Shown: positions 50,312 to 61,378, counted from the first letter of the stretch. The stretch is DNA of 64,000 nt from Planctomycetota bacterium (GCA_003671025.1 QWPW01000009.1:28416-92415); one strand, 5' to 3'. The notes: a model not told the origin generated them from the letters alone. Numbers and translations: made by a program.

Positions 50312-53245
50312 TTACTGATACGACGTCACCGGCTCACACGCGCACACAAGATTGCGATCGCCATAGGGATTGTCGACGCGACCAACTGCGGGCCAGAACT
50401 TGAAATCGCTCAACCAAGGCGCGGGATACGCGGCTTGCGCGCGCGTGTATTGATGCGTCCACACATCACTGGTGACGGCGGCCACCGTGTGCGGCGCATT
50501 CTTGAGCACGTTGTCGACGCGATCGGCGCGACCTTCTTCGATGGCGCGAATCTCTTCGCGAATTGCAATCAGCGCATCGCAGAAACGATCGAGTTCCGCC
50601 TTGGATTCGCTCTCTGTGGGCTCAATCATCAGCGTGCCGGGAACTGGCCACGACATCGTCGGCGCGTGGAATCCGTAATCCATCATGCGCTTGGCGATGT
50701 CATCGATCTTCAGTCCCGCGGATTTGTCGAAGGGACGGAAATCGAGAATGAACTCGTGCGCGCACAAGCCATGCTTGTTGCTGTAGAGCACGCTGTAGTG
50801 CGCCTTGAGTTTCGTGGCCATGTAGTTGGCGTTGAGAATCGCAATCTCGGTGGCGCGACGCATTCCGTCGGCACCCATCATCGCGATGTACATCCACGGG
50901 ATGACCAGAATCGACGCGCTGCCGTAAGGCGCGGCAGAGATCGGACCGATCGCGTGACGACCCGCCGAATCAGGTCGCAACACCGGGTGGCCTGGAAGGA
51001 AATCCTTGAGATGCGCGGCGACGCCGATGGGACCCATGCCCGGACCGCCGCCGCCGTGGGGAATACAAAAGGTCTTGTGCAAGTTGAGGTGACAGACATC
51101 GGCGCCAATGTGCCCCGGACTCGTGAGTCCCACTTGCGCGTTCATGTTCGCGCCGTCCATGTACACCTGTCCACCGTGTTGATGCACGACGGCGCACACT
51201 TCTTTGACCGACTCTTCGAACGCGCCGTGCGTTGAGGGATAGGTGATCATGCACGCCGCAAGATTGGGCGCGTGCTCAGCGGCCTTGCTCTTGAGATCCG
51301 CAAGATCGATTTGTCCCTCGTCGTCGCAGCCGATCACGATGACTTTCATTCCCGCGACGACTGCCGAAGCGGGGTTGGTTCCGTGCGCGGAAACGGGAAT
51401 CAAACAGATGTTGCGATGCGCTTCACCGCGATGCTCGTGATAGGCGCGAATCACCAGTAATCCCGCGTATTCGCCTTGCGAACCCGCGTTGGGCTGCAGG
51501 GACATTCCTGCGAAGCCAGTGATTTCGCACAGCCAGTTTTCCAGCGTGCGGAACACCTCGGCGTAGCCTTGCCACTGATCGCGCGGCGCGAACGGATGGA
51601 TCTGGCCAAACTCAGGCCACGTCACCGGAACCATCTGACTGGTCGCGTTCAGTTTCATGGTGCACGAGCCCAGCGTGATCATCGAATGCACCAGACTCAG
51701 ATCTTTCGATGCGAGTCGATTGATGTAGCGCAACATCTCGTGTTCGCCGTGATAGCGCGTGAACACATCGTGCTGCATGAGCGGAGTCGTGCGCGCGAAC
51801 GCTGCGGGGATGCAACCCACTAATGCTTCGACTGACGTCGCCGTGATTGTTGCTTTGCCAGCGGAGAACACTGCGAGGAGTGCGTCAACATCCGCAATCG
51901 TGGTTGATTCATCTAGGGTCACGCCGAGAGCACCATCGCCATAGGAGCGCAGGTTCATTCCCCGCGCGGCCGCTGCGGTGAAGACGGCGTTCGCGTTCAT
52001 GCCGTTGCCTAGGGTGATGCGCAGGGTGTCGAAGAACGCACCCGTGCCGCAGTCATGTCCGCACTTGGCAAGACCGCGCGCCAATGTGAGCGTGAGTCGA
52101 TGCACGCGATCGGCAATCAGGCGCAAGCCTTCAGGACCGTGATAGACGCCGTACATGCCGGCCATCACTGCGAGCAGCACTTGCGCAGTGCAAATGTTCG
52201 AGGTGGCCTTGTCGCGGCGAATGTGTTGCTCGCGCGTTTGGATGGCCATGCGCAACGCGCGATTTCCCTGCGAATCGCGGGAAACACCGATGATTCGCCC
52301 AGGAAGTTTGCGCACGTACGCTTCGCTGGTGGCGATGAACGCTGCGTGCGGACCACCAAAACCCATCGGCACACCAAAGCGTTGCGCACTGCCGACGGCA
52401 ATGTCCGCGCCCCATGAAGCGGGGGAGGCGAGCGCGACCAACGCGAGTGGATCACACGCGGCTACGACCAGCGCGCCCTTGGCGTGCGCGCGTTCGGTCA
52501 GCGAGCGATAGCACTCGATGCGGCCGTCAGTCGTGGGGTATTGCAAGAGCGCGCCGCAGAATTCTTCGGTGGGCTCGAACTTCGCAGGGCTTCCGATGAC
52601 CACGCAGAAGCCAAGCCACTTGGCGCGCATCTCGACCACTGCAATTGTCTGCGGATGACAGTCTTCCGCGACAAAGAACTTGAGTCGCGACTCGCCGGCG
52701 ATCGCGTTGCACATGCTCATCGCCTCGGCGGCGGCGGTGCCTTCATCGAGCAGCGACGCGCCCGCGAGCGGGAGTCCTGTGAGTTCCGAGATCATCGTTT
52801 GGAAGTTGAGCAGCGCCTCGAGACGACCTTGCGCGACCTCGGCTTGATAGGGCGTGTACGCCGTGTACCACGCGGGATTCTCGAGGATATTGCGCTGAAT
52901 CACGCCGGGAACCACCGTGTCGGTGTAGCCCATTCCGATGAAGGAGCGATTCACTTTGTTGCGGCAGGCAAGCGCTTTGAGCCCCGCGAGGGTCTCGGCT
53001 TCACCGCGCGGGTTGTGTCGATCGGTGCGCGTGGGGTCATCGATCTCAAGCTCGCGATTCAAGCGAATGCTTGACGGAATCGCGGCGGTGATGAACTGCG
53101 CCATCGTGCTGTAGCCGCACGCGGTCAGCATGGAGCTCGTCTCTTGCGGCGTATGTGGAATGTGGCGGCGATAAAAAGTGTCGGTCGCTCCGAGGGTCGT
53201 GGCGTGAGGAGAGAGCGTGGTCGGAGCAATCGTCACAGTGGGCAT
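50312..53245 (-). CDS. gcvP: glycine dehydrogenase (P-protein, fused type)
   Basis: The 977-residue PLP enzyme decarboxylates glycine and passes the aminomethyl group to lipoyl-GcvH in the glycine-cleavage system. The N-terminal (P1) half has [22 protein letters not shown] and [29 protein letters not shown]. The C-terminal (P2) half has [22 protein letters not shown] and the PLP lysine in [21 protein letters not shown]. All are intact. It is the single-chain type, not split gcvPA/PB. gcvT and gcvH are not in the window. ATG at 53245 is used; an in-frame ATG at 53269 is possible. No glycine riboswitch is apparent upstream. Confidence 0.95.
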   Translation of the reverse strand: MPTVTIAPTTLSPHATTLGATDTFYRRHIPHTPQETSSMLTACGYSTMAQFITAAIPSSIRLNRELEIDDPTRTDRHNPRGEAETLAGLKALACRNKVNRSFIGMGYTDTVVPGVIQRNILENPAWYTAYTPYQAEVAQGRLEALLNFQTMISELTGLPLAGASLLDEGTAAAEAMSMCNAIAGESRLKFFVAEDCHPQTIAVVEMRAKWLGFCVVIGSPAKFEPTEEFCGALLQYPTTDGRIECYRSLTERAHAKGALVVAACDPLALVALASPASWGADIAVGSAQRFGVPMGFGGPHAAFIATSEAYVRKLPGRIIGVSRDSQGNRALRMAIQTREQHIRRDKATSNICTAQVLLAVMAGMYGVYHGPEGLRLIADRVHRLTLTLARGLAKCGHDCGTGAFFDTLRITLGNGMNANAVFTAAAARGMNLRSYGDGALGVTLDESTTIADVDALLAVFSAGKATITATSVEALVGCIPAAFARTTPLMQHDVFTRYHGEHEMLRYINRLASKDLSLVHSMITLGSCTMKLNATSQMVPVTWPEFGQIHPFAPRDQWQGYAEVFRTLENWLCEITGFAGMSLQPNAGSQGEYAGLLVIRAYHEHRGEAHRNICLIPVSAHGTNPASAVVAGMKVIVIGCDDEGQIDLADLKSKAAEHAPNLAACMITYPSTHGAFEESVKEVCAVVHQHGGQVYMDGANMNAQVGLTSPGHIGADVCHLNLHKTFCIPHGGGGPGMGPIGVAAHLKDFLPGHPVLRPDSAGRHAIGPISAAPYGSASILVIPWMYIAMMGADGMRRATEIAILNANYMATKLKAHYSVLYSNKHGLCAHEFILDFRPFDKSAGLKIDDIAKRMMDYGFHAPTMSWPVPGTLMIEPTESESKAELDRFCDALIAIREEIRAIEEGRADRVDNVLKNAPHTVAAVTSDVWTHQYTRAQAAYPAPWLSDFKFWPAVGRVDNPYGDRNLVCACEPVTSYQ

Positions 53246-53389
53246 CGAAGTGATTTCAAACGGCCGCATTGCGGTCGCGGGAGTTGTGAGGTGCGGCGAC
53301 ACACACGTCGGCCGCGCAAGGACAACGAGTATAGGAGCAAGCCGTTGCGCGCCGCAGCCGCGAAGGCCTCGCGTGGTACTCTTGGCCCC

Positions 53390-55678
53390 ATGATTGATCG
53401 CTCCCACTTCGTGATCTCACCTCGTCACAATGTTCTCGGCGCCAGCTTTTTGGCGTTGGCAGTTCTCGCAGCGTGCGCGAGCGAAAAGCCTGCATCTACC
53501 GCGGTAATTGCACCACCCGCGAGTTTGGCTACCGCAACAGTCAGCGTCGAAAAACCATCGACGACTTCGACCGCCTCGGTGACGAGCACGCCAGCGACGG
53601 TGATCCCTCCTTCGAAAACGCGCGCGGCATCGACTGCTGCCAAACCAGCGAAAAAGACAACTACTGCGCTTTTCGGCGACATGACACAACCAGGACAAGG
53701 CACTCCGAAGCCACGCGTTCGCACCGCCGCGCCAACGAGCGAAGGCACTGTGATTCCTGGCGCAGTAAGCGTGTACACGTTTGATCCCAAGGAATCATTT
53801 ATCGCGGTCGACGCGACGACAACATCGCTCGCGCAGGTGCTCGCTGATCTTGGACCCGATGCGATCGAGTGGTACCAGCATGTGCAGACGCTTTCGAATC
53901 CTTGGTTTGAAGGACGCGCGCCGGGCAGCGCGGGCATCGAGCACGCGGCCGAATACGTGCAGTTCTACATGGAGAAGAGCGGACTCGAGCCCGCGTTCGC
54001 GTCGGGCGCCACAGCCAACGCTGTCAACGCGTGGCGTCAACCGTTTGATCTTCCTGGTGGCGGTCGCACCGTTGCATCAGGAACACTCACGTTTGGTGGA
54101 ACGACTGCAGATGCTCCCACCGCAAAGGCCATGAAGAACTCTGGCGGCGGAACAGTCTCGCTTCCGATTGCCTTCGTCGGTTACGGCATCGAGTCGGGCA
54201 AAGATGGTTACAGCAGTTTCGCTGCGGATGAACGACTCGAAGGACGCATCGCCATCGTGATGCGCGGCGAGCCGCTCGATGCCGAGGGCAAGTCGATGTG
54301 GGGCGGCGAGAAATTCACCAGCGCGTCGAGTCTCGCGTCAAAGATCGAGGCGTTGGTCAAGCGTGGAGCCAACGGCATCATCGTGACCGAAGCGCCTGGA
54401 TACGCGGGAAAAAAGGCTGATCTTGGCGCGATGAGTGCAGACAGCCTCGGTGGTGAAATCGGCGTGCCTTGTTTCTTCGTTGATACCGCGACGGTCGATT
54501 CGATCGTGAAAGTCGCCGATGCAGAGGGACGCGATCTTGTTGCGTTGCGCGCGCGCGCCGACAGCGCGACCAAGGATGCGCCAGCGACGACCGCGTTGGG
54601 CAAGGACGACGCGAAGATTGATCTCACCGTCAACACTGACAGCGGCGCGATCGTCACGCACAACGTCGGCGGAATTCTCCGCGGCAAGGGCGCGCTCGCG
54701 GATCAATGGATCATCGTCGGTGCGCACTACGACCACGTGGGCATGGGCGCATACGGCTCGAGTCCTGCCAATCGCGGCAAGGTTCATCCTGGTGCCGATG
54801 ACAATGCCAGCGGCACTTCGGGAATGTTGGTGATGACCAAGCGACTGGCCAAGGATTACGCGGAGGCCGATGCCAACGCGAATCTGCGCAGCGTGCTCTT
54901 CCTCGCGTTTAGCGCCGAAGAATTAGGACTCAACGGTTCGCGCGCGTTCGTGAAGAGTCCTTCGGTTCCTGCAGACAAAGTCGATGTCATGCTCAACATG
55001 GACATGATTGGTCGCATGCGTGCCAAGGAACTCGTCGTCGGCGGCGTCGAGAGCGCCAACGGTTTTAGTGCGGCGCTTGAGCCGATGTTCAAAGCGAGCG
55101 GTCTCACTGTGCGCGCGGATCCGAGTGGTCGTGGGCCGAGCGATCACGCGAGCTTTTACGGCGCGGGCATTCCCGTGTTGTTCTTCTTCAGCGGCGTGCA
55201 TGACATCTATCACCAGCCGGGCGATCAGGGTTACACCGTCGATCCGCGCGGCGTTCCTGCGATTCTTGATCTCGTCGAGAAGATCGCGCTCTGGCGCGCG
55301 TCGAGTCCTGAGCGACTCGAGTTTGCCAGCGCTTCCACCACCGCAACGGCACGAACGGGCGCGGGCGGAAGTGATCGCGGATATGCCGGCGTGCGATTGG
55401 GTATTCAGCCTGGTCTCAGCGAAGACGGCGACGCGGGCGTCTTGGTTGAGAGCGTGAGTGCGGGCACGAGCGCGGCGGACGCGGGCATCAAAGCGGGCGA
55501 CACGCTGCTCACGTGGAACGGAGAGTCGCTCGACTCGACCGCTATCATGATGACCAAGCTGCGCGCCGCCAAGGCGGGTGATGTCGTCAAGGTGAAAGTG
55601 CTGCGCGATGGAGCGCAGATTGAGATCGACATCACGCTCAAAGCGTCGACCACACCACGTCGTCCACAAAACGACTAG
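53390..55678 (+). CDS. M28-family peptidase lipoprotein with a PDZ domain
   Basis: The 762-residue protein has a lipoprotein signal ([14 protein letters not shown]), a Ser/Thr/Pro spacer (~30-110), a PA-type insert region (~250-340, [13 protein letters not shown]… [10 protein letters not shown]) and an M28 peptidase domain with zinc ligands in [34 protein letters not shown] and [12 protein letters not shown] domain follows ([12 protein letters not shown]… [17 protein letters not shown]). It is a periplasmic aminopeptidase of the type planctomycetes encode in several copies. ATG at 53390 begins the signal. The methyltransferase gene follows 22 nt later. Confidence 0.93.
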   Translation: MIDRSHFVISPRHNVLGASFLALAVLAACASEKPASTAVIAPPASLATATVSVEKPSTTSTASVTSTPATVIPPSKTRAASTAAKPAKKTTTALFGDMTQPGQGTPKPRVRTAAPTSEGTVIPGAVSVYTFDPKESFIAVDATTTSLAQVLADLGPDAIEWYQHVQTLSNPWFEGRAPGSAGIEHAAEYVQFYMEKSGLEPAFASGATANAVNAWRQPFDLPGGGRTVASGTLTFGGTTADAPTAKAMKNSGGGTVSLPIAFVGYGIESGKDGYSSFAADERLEGRIAIVMRGEPLDAEGKSMWGGEKFTSASSLASKIEALVKRGANGIIVTEAPGYAGKKADLGAMSADSLGGEIGVPCFFVDTATVDSIVKVADAEGRDLVALRARADSATKDAPATTALGKDDAKIDLTVNTDSGAIVTHNVGGILRGKGALADQWIIVGAHYDHVGMGAYGSSPANRGKVHPGADDNASGTSGMLVMTKRLAKDYAEADANANLRSVLFLAFSAEELGLNGSRAFVKSPSVPADKVDVMLNMDMIGRMRAKELVVGGVESANGFSAALEPMFKASGLTVRADPSGRGPSDHASFYGAGIPVLFFFSGVHDIYHQPGDQGYTVDPRGVPAILDLVEKIALWRASSPERLEFASASTTATARTGAGGSDRGYAGVRLGIQPGLSEDGDAGVLVESVSAGTSAADAGIKAGDTLLTWNGESLDSTAIMMTKLRAAKAGDVVKVKVLRDGAQIEIDITLKASTTPRRPQND

Positions 55679-55700
55679 TCGCACAATACCGACCACCACC

Positions 55701-56528
55701 ATGCGATTCTTCGCTTCAACACCCACCGCGCTCCTCATGAGCGCGGTGTTTTTTTCATCGTGCGATCAAAGCAAGCAACCGCTCGCAGTCGAACCGCTGC
55801 GCGTTGTCGAGCTTGCGGCGAGTGCGCCTGAGTCAACTACGACGACGGCGGTGGATGCCGACGCTGCTGCGCACGCGCTCATCGATGTCAACTTGTACGG
55901 AAGCTGTGAGCCGGGCGACGGCGGAAGTGGCAAGACCTACATGGGCCGCGAAATCGCGGAGGTCATGGGTCACTTCGGCGTGAGTTGGTTGGAGCGACCC
56001 GAGCGTGAACGCGAAGAACGCACGGATCTGTTGATCGACGCGATGGAGCTCAAGACGACCGACGCGGTGGCGGACATCGGTGCGGGAAGTGGCTATTTTT
56101 CCATGCGAATTGCCCCACGCGTCGCAGAAGGCGTGGTCTACGCCACCGACATTCAGCAAGAGATGTTGGACATCATCACCGAACGCGCGCTCGAAGAGAA
56201 CGCGCACAACGTGATGCCGATCCTAGGAACGATCGAGCATTGCGGACTCGATGCAAACAGCGTCGACGTCGTGCTCTTCGTCGATGCCTATCACGAGTTC
56301 GATCATCCGCGCGAGATGATGCGCAGCATCGTCAAGGCGCTCAAACCTAATGGTCGCGTGGTGCTGGTTGAGTTTCGTGCGGAAGATCCCGAGGTGCACA
56401 TCCGCGCACGCCACAAGATGACGCAAGAGCAAGCGATCCTCGAGATGGAAGCGGTGGGGTTGCAGTTTGTCGACAACAATCCCGTGCTGCCGCAGCAGCA
56501 CATTCTTACTTTCTTGCGCGCGAAATAG
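55701..56528 (+). CDS. exported lipoprotein with a SAM-methyltransferase domain
   Basis: The 275-residue protein has a lipoprotein-type leader (LLMSAVFFSSCDQSKQ) and, from ~residue 80, a class I methyltransferase domain: MGREIAEVMGHFGVSWLERPERE, motif I VADIGAGSGYFSMRIA, YATDIQQEMLDI, VDVVLFVDAYHEFDHP and NGRVVLVEFR. In planctomycetes such proteins with the GREIA–WLERPER block are frequent. SAM is not expected outside the cytoplasm, so the role is unclear. It is only 22 nt after the M28 gene. Confidence 0.88.
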   Translation: MRFFASTPTALLMSAVFFSSCDQSKQPLAVEPLRVVELAASAPESTTTTAVDADAAAHALIDVNLYGSCEPGDGGSGKTYMGREIAEVMGHFGVSWLERPEREREERTDLLIDAMELKTTDAVADIGAGSGYFSMRIAPRVAEGVVYATDIQQEMLDIITERALEENAHNVMPILGTIEHCGLDANSVDVVLFVDAYHEFDHPREMMRSIVKALKPNGRVVLVEFRAEDPEVHIRARHKMTQEQAILEMEAVGLQFVDNNPVLPQQHILTFLRAK

Positions 56529-56564
56529 CGTTGCGATGAAAGTAACCACCGTCTGAAGACACCA

Positions 56565-56600
56565 AAAAAAACGGCCGCGTCTGACGCAGCCGTTTTCTCT
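56565..56600 (+). terminator. intrinsic terminator, bidirectional
   Basis: aaaacggccgcgt (56568-56580) pairs with acgcagccgtttt (56584-56596), one mismatch, around a CTG loop. A residues precede and T residues follow, so it can serve both the methyltransferase gene and nuoA. Confidence 0.8.
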
Positions 56601-56639
56601 TTGTGATTCATGCGCAATCAGCGCGCGCTCTCGTTCAAT

Positions 56640-57029
56640 TCAATCCCACTTGAACACGCCCTTCTTCCAGGCATACACGTAAGCGATGGCGCTCGTGGCC
56701 AAGAAGAAGAGGATGCGCCCGAGATAGAGGCGCGCGTCGGCGCTGCCGGGCTCGAGCTGCGAGAAGCTCAGCGCCCATGGATAGAGAAAGATGATTTCGA
56801 TATCGAAGAGGAGGAAGGTGACTGCCATCATGTAGAAGCGCACGTTGAAGCGCTTGCGGGTGGTGCCGATTGGGTCCATGCCCGCTTCGTAGGTCAGGCC
56901 TTTGATGGCACCCGCGGCGCGCGGACCAAGTATCGAGCTGAGCACGATGTTGGCGGCGGCGAACAGGACCGCCATCACCGCGACGACGAGCACGGGGAGA
57001 TAGTTGAGAAGATCAATTTCTGCCAGCAT
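56640..57029 (-). CDS. nuoA: NADH-quinone oxidoreductase subunit A (orphan)
   Basis: The 129-residue protein has three transmembrane helices and the NuoA signature YEAGMDPIGTTRKRFNVRFYMMAVTFLLFDIEIIFLYPWAL. It belongs to the membrane arm of complex I. nuoA normally starts the nuo operon, but here it stands between an opposing methyltransferase gene and an amidase gene, with no nuoB in the window. The sequence looks intact, so it may be expressed from a separate site or be a duplicate. Confidence 0.95.
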   Translation of the reverse strand: MLAEIDLLNYLPVLVVAVMAVLFAAANIVLSSILGPRAAGAIKGLTYEAGMDPIGTTRKRFNVRFYMMAVTFLLFDIEIIFLYPWALSFSQLEPGSADARLYLGRILFFLATSAIAYVYAWKKGVFKWD

Positions 57030-57074
57030 GGGGCGCGCAAGATAGCACAGCGCACGAGCCTGCTGCCACGCGTG

Positions 57075-58820
57075 TTACAGCCACAACATTGCTGGGCGTT
57101 TTGTCGCAACGTCGAGTTGCGCTTCGATCGCTGCGCCGAGGGAAATCAGCGTGCTCTCATCGAAGGGATGACCGATGAGCGTGATCGAAGTCGGCTGCGT
57201 TGGCGCAACAAAACCCGCGCGCAAGCACAACGTGGGATGACCAGTGGCGTTGGTGATGGTGAGCATTCCCCCCGCAAACGGTGGAAGAATGAGCGCATCG
57301 CAATCACTGAGCACGGTGCGCATCCACTGCATGAACACGCGACGCACGCGTTCAGCTTGCACCAGTTCGATCGCGGGGATGAACCACGATTTGCGAAACG
57401 AGTTGGGCCACGCTTCATCGGCTTGCCACGAGAGTTGATCGTCGCTGCTGTTGCGCGTCATCTCTTCAAACGCGGCGGCCGCTTCGGACATCAGACTGGT
57501 CAAGAGAATCGATGGATCAGCGGGAGGCGTGATGGTCTTCTCGACGAGTACTGCGCCGCATGTACGCGCGGCGTCGAGTGCGGCGCGACACGCGTCAGGC
57601 GCGCCTTCGAACCATGTCGGGTCGTAGCCCAAACGCATCGCGCGCGCGTGCGGCATGCGTGGCGCGATGAACGGCATCGTCACGCTCGAGGCATCGTTGT
57701 CGCTTGCGCCGTTGATTGCTTCGAGCACGATTCCAGTGTCGATGACGCTGCGCGTGATCGGTCCAACTTTGTCCCACGACCAACAGAGCGCCATCGCACC
57801 GTCGCGGGCAATTCGACCAAATGTCGGCCGCAAACCAGTGGTTCCGCAGCGCGTACACGGCGAGATGATGGAGCCGAGCGTTTCGGTTCCGATGGCAAAC
57901 GGAACGCAACCAGCGGCGACTGCGGCGGCGCTGCCCGCGCTTGAGCCTGATGATCCTTGCTCGGGATTCCAAGGGTTGCGACACATGCCGCCAAACCAAA
58001 TGTCGCCGTAGGCCAACGCGCCCAGCGCAGTCTTGGCCACCAACACGGCGCCCGCGGCGCGCAGTCGAGTCACGACACTCGCGTCGCTGGTGGGCACGCG
58101 ATCGCGCCACGGTTCGGCGCCCCATGTGGTCTTGATGTGCGCAGTGTCGAAGAGATCTTTGAGTCCATATGGAATGCCATGCAACACGCCGCGCGACTTG
58201 CCTGCTTTGAGCTCAGCGTCGCGTGCATCAGCTTCCTGCAACCCGTGCTCTTCCAGCAGTGTGATCACGCAATGAAGCGTGTCCTGCGACTTCTTTAGTC
58301 GCGCGAGTGATCGCTCGGTCAGTGTGCGCGAACTCACCGTGCCCGCATGCAACCACGCGGAGAGTTGTTCGACGCTGGCCCAATCGAGGTCGTCGTCGCT
58401 TGAAGGCGCGTTTGCCTGTTTTCGCGAGGAAAATGCCATCATTTCGCGCGCGCGCGGCAATGGACTTTCACCAGGCAAGAGCACGCGAAACACCGTGGCG
58501 GGCGCGAGTTGATTGTCCAGCGCGCCAAAGCGTGCGCGCGCGCTGAAGAGTTGCAGGTGCTCACTCACCGAGCGCGCGATTTGTTCGCGTTCGCTTTGCG
58601 TGAAGGTGATGCCTGCGAGTTTTTCCGCTTCAGCGATCGTGCTCGCGCTGATGGTTGGATCGAGTTTGTCGAGTGAATTCGCGCCGTCAAGCGCATTGCT
58701 CGAGCCATGCGCGTGACTCGTCATCACCGCGCTGCTCGTGGCGAGCGCGCTCAACGCCGCGAGCGATGCGACGAACTCACGACGCGATGGAATTTGGCTC
58801 TCGCCGGAGGTTTTTACCAT
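57075..58820 (-). CDS. Tat-exported amidase-signature hydrolase
   Basis: The 581-residue protein has a twin-Arg leader (PSRREFVASLAALSALATSS) and the amidase-signature core: Lys in HGIPYGLKDLFDT, cis-Ser and Ser nucleophile in EQGSSGSSAGSAAAVAAG, IGTETLGSIISPCTRCGTTG. It hydrolyses amides, possibly in the periplasm as shown by the leader. The N-terminal ~110 residues before the core are extra. ATG at 58820 directly precedes the leader. Confidence 0.92.
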   Translation of the reverse strand: MVKTSGESQIPSRREFVASLAALSALATSSAVMTSHAHGSSNALDGANSLDKLDPTISASTIAEAEKLAGITFTQSEREQIARSVSEHLQLFSARARFGALDNQLAPATVFRVLLPGESPLPRAREMMAFSSRKQANAPSSDDDLDWASVEQLSAWLHAGTVSSRTLTERSLARLKKSQDTLHCVITLLEEHGLQEADARDAELKAGKSRGVLHGIPYGLKDLFDTAHIKTTWGAEPWRDRVPTSDASVVTRLRAAGAVLVAKTALGALAYGDIWFGGMCRNPWNPEQGSSGSSAGSAAAVAAGCVPFAIGTETLGSIISPCTRCGTTGLRPTFGRIARDGAMALCWSWDKVGPITRSVIDTGIVLEAINGASDNDASSVTMPFIAPRMPHARAMRLGYDPTWFEGAPDACRAALDAARTCGAVLVEKTITPPADPSILLTSLMSEAAAAFEEMTRNSSDDQLSWQADEAWPNSFRKSWFIPAIELVQAERVRRVFMQWMRTVLSDCDALILPPFAGGMLTITNATGHPTLCLRAGFVAPTQPTSITLIGHPFDESTLISLGAAIEAQLDVATKRPAMLWL

Positions 58821-58928
58821 GTTGCAAGCGTATCGAACTTGTACGCTTGGCCGTCTGTTAGTCGGCGAGGCGCCACTTGAACCTTGCATGACACCACTCC
58901 CCTGTGTGGGACAAAAGAGAAATCAACG

Positions 58929-59588
58929 ATGACCACCGAAGATCCACGATTTGAAGCGCCGAGCGAACAACTCACGCCACCGCGATCGCATCACGATGTT
59001 CCGTACATCGCGCCTGTGCCGCCGACGAGCAACAGGCTCGGCATGATCGCCTTTGTCCTTTCGTTCCCTGGATTGTGTTTGCCGATTCCGCTGGGCATCG
59101 CGGCGTTGGTTTGTGGAATCATCGCGGTGCGTCGCGAACCGCGTGCATTCGCCATTGCGGCGATCGCGATTTCCTCATTGTCCACATGCCTACTGATTCC
59201 GCTGGGGATTGCGATGGTCCTGCCCGTGTTCGCCGTAGCCAGGAACGCCGCGCGCAATGCAAAGACGCGGATTAGCGGCCTCGAAGTGTTGGCGCGTGTC
59301 GAAGAGTTTCGCGAGGACAACATGCGAGATCCCGCAGACATCGTCGAGTGTTACGGCGCCGAGATTCCGCCGCTTGACGCGTGGGGCACGCCGTTGAAAC
59401 TAACCTGGACTGGCGAAGGCATGCAAGCGAAGCCTTCCGTTTGGGGCGCCGGACCGGATCTCGCGTGGGACAGCTTGGATGATTCGCTTCAAGTAGGTAG
59501 TCCGATGAGTGATCCAAAAACCACGGGAAACGCGGAGAAACCGAGCAGTCTCAGTGGCGACGACGCAGAAGTTCCTTCTCGCGAGTGA
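58929..59588 (+). CDS. membrane protein with DUF4190-like double helix
   Basis: The 219-residue protein has two adjacent hydrophobic segments (~35-90): RLGMIAFVLSFPGLCLPIPLGIAALVCGIIAVRR and AIAAIAISSLSTCLLIPLGIAMVLPVFAVARNAARNA, quoted in part. That resembles DUF4190-type membrane pairs. A short C-terminal domain (ARVEEFREDNMRDPADIVECYG… LDAWGTPLKLTWTGEG… GAGPDLAWDSLDD) resembles prepilin-like or secretion G domains. Function is unknown. Divergent from the amidase. Confidence 0.7.
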   Translation: MTTEDPRFEAPSEQLTPPRSHHDVPYIAPVPPTSNRLGMIAFVLSFPGLCLPIPLGIAALVCGIIAVRREPRAFAIAAIAISSLSTCLLIPLGIAMVLPVFAVARNAARNAKTRISGLEVLARVEEFREDNMRDPADIVECYGAEIPPLDAWGTPLKLTWTGEGMQAKPSVWGAGPDLAWDSLDDSLQVGSPMSDPKTTGNAEKPSSLSGDDAEVPSRE

Positions 59589-59609
59589 CGACGAGACATT
59601 GCCGGCAAC

Positions 59610-59637
59610 GCGCGACCGAAGACTCCATCGGTCGCGC
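59610..59637. terminator. hairpin between convergent genes
   Basis: gcgcgaccga (59610-59619) pairs with tcggtcgcgc (59628-59637). No T run follows, so termination is uncertain, but the position between convergent stops fits a bidirectional terminator. Confidence 0.5.
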
Positions 59638-59664
59638 GCCGTCAACAACTGCGAACTCCAACAC

Positions 59665-60657
59665 TCACGCGGCCGCGACTTGCTCGACCGGCTCTGCGCC
59701 AATCGCAAACTCAAGTCCCATCGGATCCACGACAACAGCCAACGTCGTGAGCACAGGATGCGCGCGCGGCGCGACTCGAATCGATGCTCCCGCCAACAAC
59801 GCGTGATGCAATGTTGGTTCCACGAGATCGGAACGAACCGTCGCCACCGGAAGCCAACGACTCCGCGGTTCGCTGGGCAATGTTGGCGCAAGCGTCGCCA
59901 CCGGTTTTCCGCCGTTGAGGAAGATGATGGTTTGCGAATCGCTGTGCTTGAGCACCGGACGTGCACTCCAATCAAACAACGCGCACCAGAAGCGAAGGCT
60001 CTCGGTGGGCTGTGTCGAGCGCAGTTCATCCCAACCGAAGGTTCCAGTGCCGACCGTGCGACGATCATCACCACCAGCGATGGCCGTGATCGATGCGCCA
60101 GTGGGATCAGAAATCACCGCGCGCCGATCGAGTCCGCGAATGCCCAGCGGCGCAACATCGACACGTCCACCAAGTTGCAACGCCATGTCCGCGATGAGAT
60201 CGACATCAGGCACGCGAATGAATGTCACCCACGATGGCGCCGCATCGCGTTCGGTGCGACGCGCGCCAGCAACGTGCAACCCTTTGCACAAGATGGTCGA
60301 GTACTCGCTCGAATGGCCGCGCGCACGCGTGATGCATTCATCATCGAGCGATGCCGCGATGAAGTGCGCACTTGCGTAAGGCGAGGCTGAGCGCAACTCG
60401 TGCCACGAGATCGTGCCTGGGTGCACGGTTACCGAGCGTGACGCATTGCTCGGATGTGACGGGTAACTCGCATCGGCCCACCACGAAAAGTTTTTTGATT
60501 CGACGGCACGCTCGCGTGACGATGGATCGACGGGCCGGGGGAGTGCGCGAGAATCCGCATGCGAGGCCGCATGGATCCTTGACGCAACGGATGTGGGATT
60601 GAATCCCGATACGACGCTACGCGCCGTTTCCTCAACATTTCTGCCTGAAAGTTGCAT
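59665..60657 (-). CDS. two-domain VOC (glyoxalase-fold) protein
   Basis: The 330-residue protein has two vicinal-oxygen-chelate modules: ~75-190 (GTISWHELRSASPYASAHF, SWVTFIRVPDVD, RRAVISDPTGASITAI) and ~200-330 (FGWDELRSTQPTESLRFWCALFDWS, FLNGGKPVATLAP, VVVDPMGLEFAI). It resembles lactoylglutathione-lyase-related proteins annotated in actinobacteria and planctomycetes. Substrate unknown. A long N-terminal ~60-residue leader lacks a clear domain and may mark a later start. Confidence 0.82.
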   Translation of the reverse strand: MQLSGRNVEETARSVVSGFNPTSVASRIHAASHADSRALPRPVDPSSRERAVESKNFSWWADASYPSHPSNASRSVTVHPGTISWHELRSASPYASAHFIAASLDDECITRARGHSSEYSTILCKGLHVAGARRTERDAAPSWVTFIRVPDVDLIADMALQLGGRVDVAPLGIRGLDRRAVISDPTGASITAIAGGDDRRTVGTGTFGWDELRSTQPTESLRFWCALFDWSARPVLKHSDSQTIIFLNGGKPVATLAPTLPSEPRSRWLPVATVRSDLVEPTLHHALLAGASIRVAPRAHPVLTTLAVVVDPMGLEFAIGAEPVEQVAAA

Positions 60658-60789
60658 GTGTGGACCCTCGTTAGTTCACTCGAGACACGATGCGCAGGAG
60701 AGCCCTGCGCCGAGAAAAGCGCAGGGGTGGCGCTCTCTTTCGCGATCGGGTGTGAGTTCCTTAAACTTCTGTACACTCCCCATCCCTCA

Positions 60790-60863
60790 CGGGGCGTAGC
60801 TCAGTTTGGTAGAGCGCCTGCTTTGGGAGCAGGAAGTCGTCGGTTCAAATCCGGCCGCCCCGA
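60790..60863 (+). tRNA. tRNA-Pro (anticodon TGG)
   Basis: The acceptor stem cggggcg/cgccccg, D-arm gctcagtttggtagagc, anticodon arm cctgc-TTTGGGA-gcagg and T-arm gtcgg-TTCAAAT-ccggc are complete. The C1-G72 acceptor pair and the anticodon TGG identify tRNA-Pro. CCA is not encoded. Confidence 0.96.
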
Positions 60864-60873
60864 TTGGAAATGA

Positions 60874-60912
60874 AACGCTCGCATGCACACGCATGCGAGC
60901 GTTTTCGTTTTT
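60874..60912 (+). terminator. terminator of tRNA-Pro
   Basis: aacgctcgcatgc (60874-60886) pairs perfectly with gcatgcgagcgtt (60891-60903) around ACAC and is followed by ttcgttttt. Confidence 0.9.
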
Positions 60913-61342
60913 GGGTTACCCGTGTCGCGATGTCGCAAAGCAAGTCGAGGTCATCAGTTGCCTCGACTAGCAGGGATGATCTCGTTGGTGCAGGCTCCGA
61001 CCTTCACTCACGCGACGCATCGAGTCGAGCGCTCGGCGACTGGTCCACTCCCATGAAGCAACGAACTTCGACGGCTTAGGCGAATTCCCCTTCGATCGAT
61101 TCCTCGCGCGCCTCGATTTCGCGCAGCGCGATTGTCGGTCGCGCATGAACGAATCGTGAGCGCATCCGCTCGCGCCGACTAGGAACACTCACATTGGCGA
61201 CATCATCAACGACCCCGACAACACCGACTCCATCCATTTCGAAAGCCTACTCCTCACGCCCGTGCGGCCCGGGCGAATTGTGGTTGCGCCCGCGACTAAC
61301 TACGCGCGTCGCAACCCATGGAGAGGATGAATTACAACACAG

Positions 61343-61378
61343 ACAAGCGCGCCAATCGTGGCGCGCTTGTTTGTTCTT
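61343..61378. terminator. candidate terminator hairpin
   Basis: acaagcgcgcc (61343-61353) pairs with ggcgcgcttgt (61360-61370) and is followed by T-rich ttgttcttg. It lies downstream of the YHS lipoprotein gene read leftwards and of the remnant frame read rightwards. Confidence 0.6.

Noticed and set aside
53246..53389. Glycine riboswitch before gcvP.
   Set aside because: The 140-nt gap to the divergent gene is too short for the tandem aptamer and shows no matching core.
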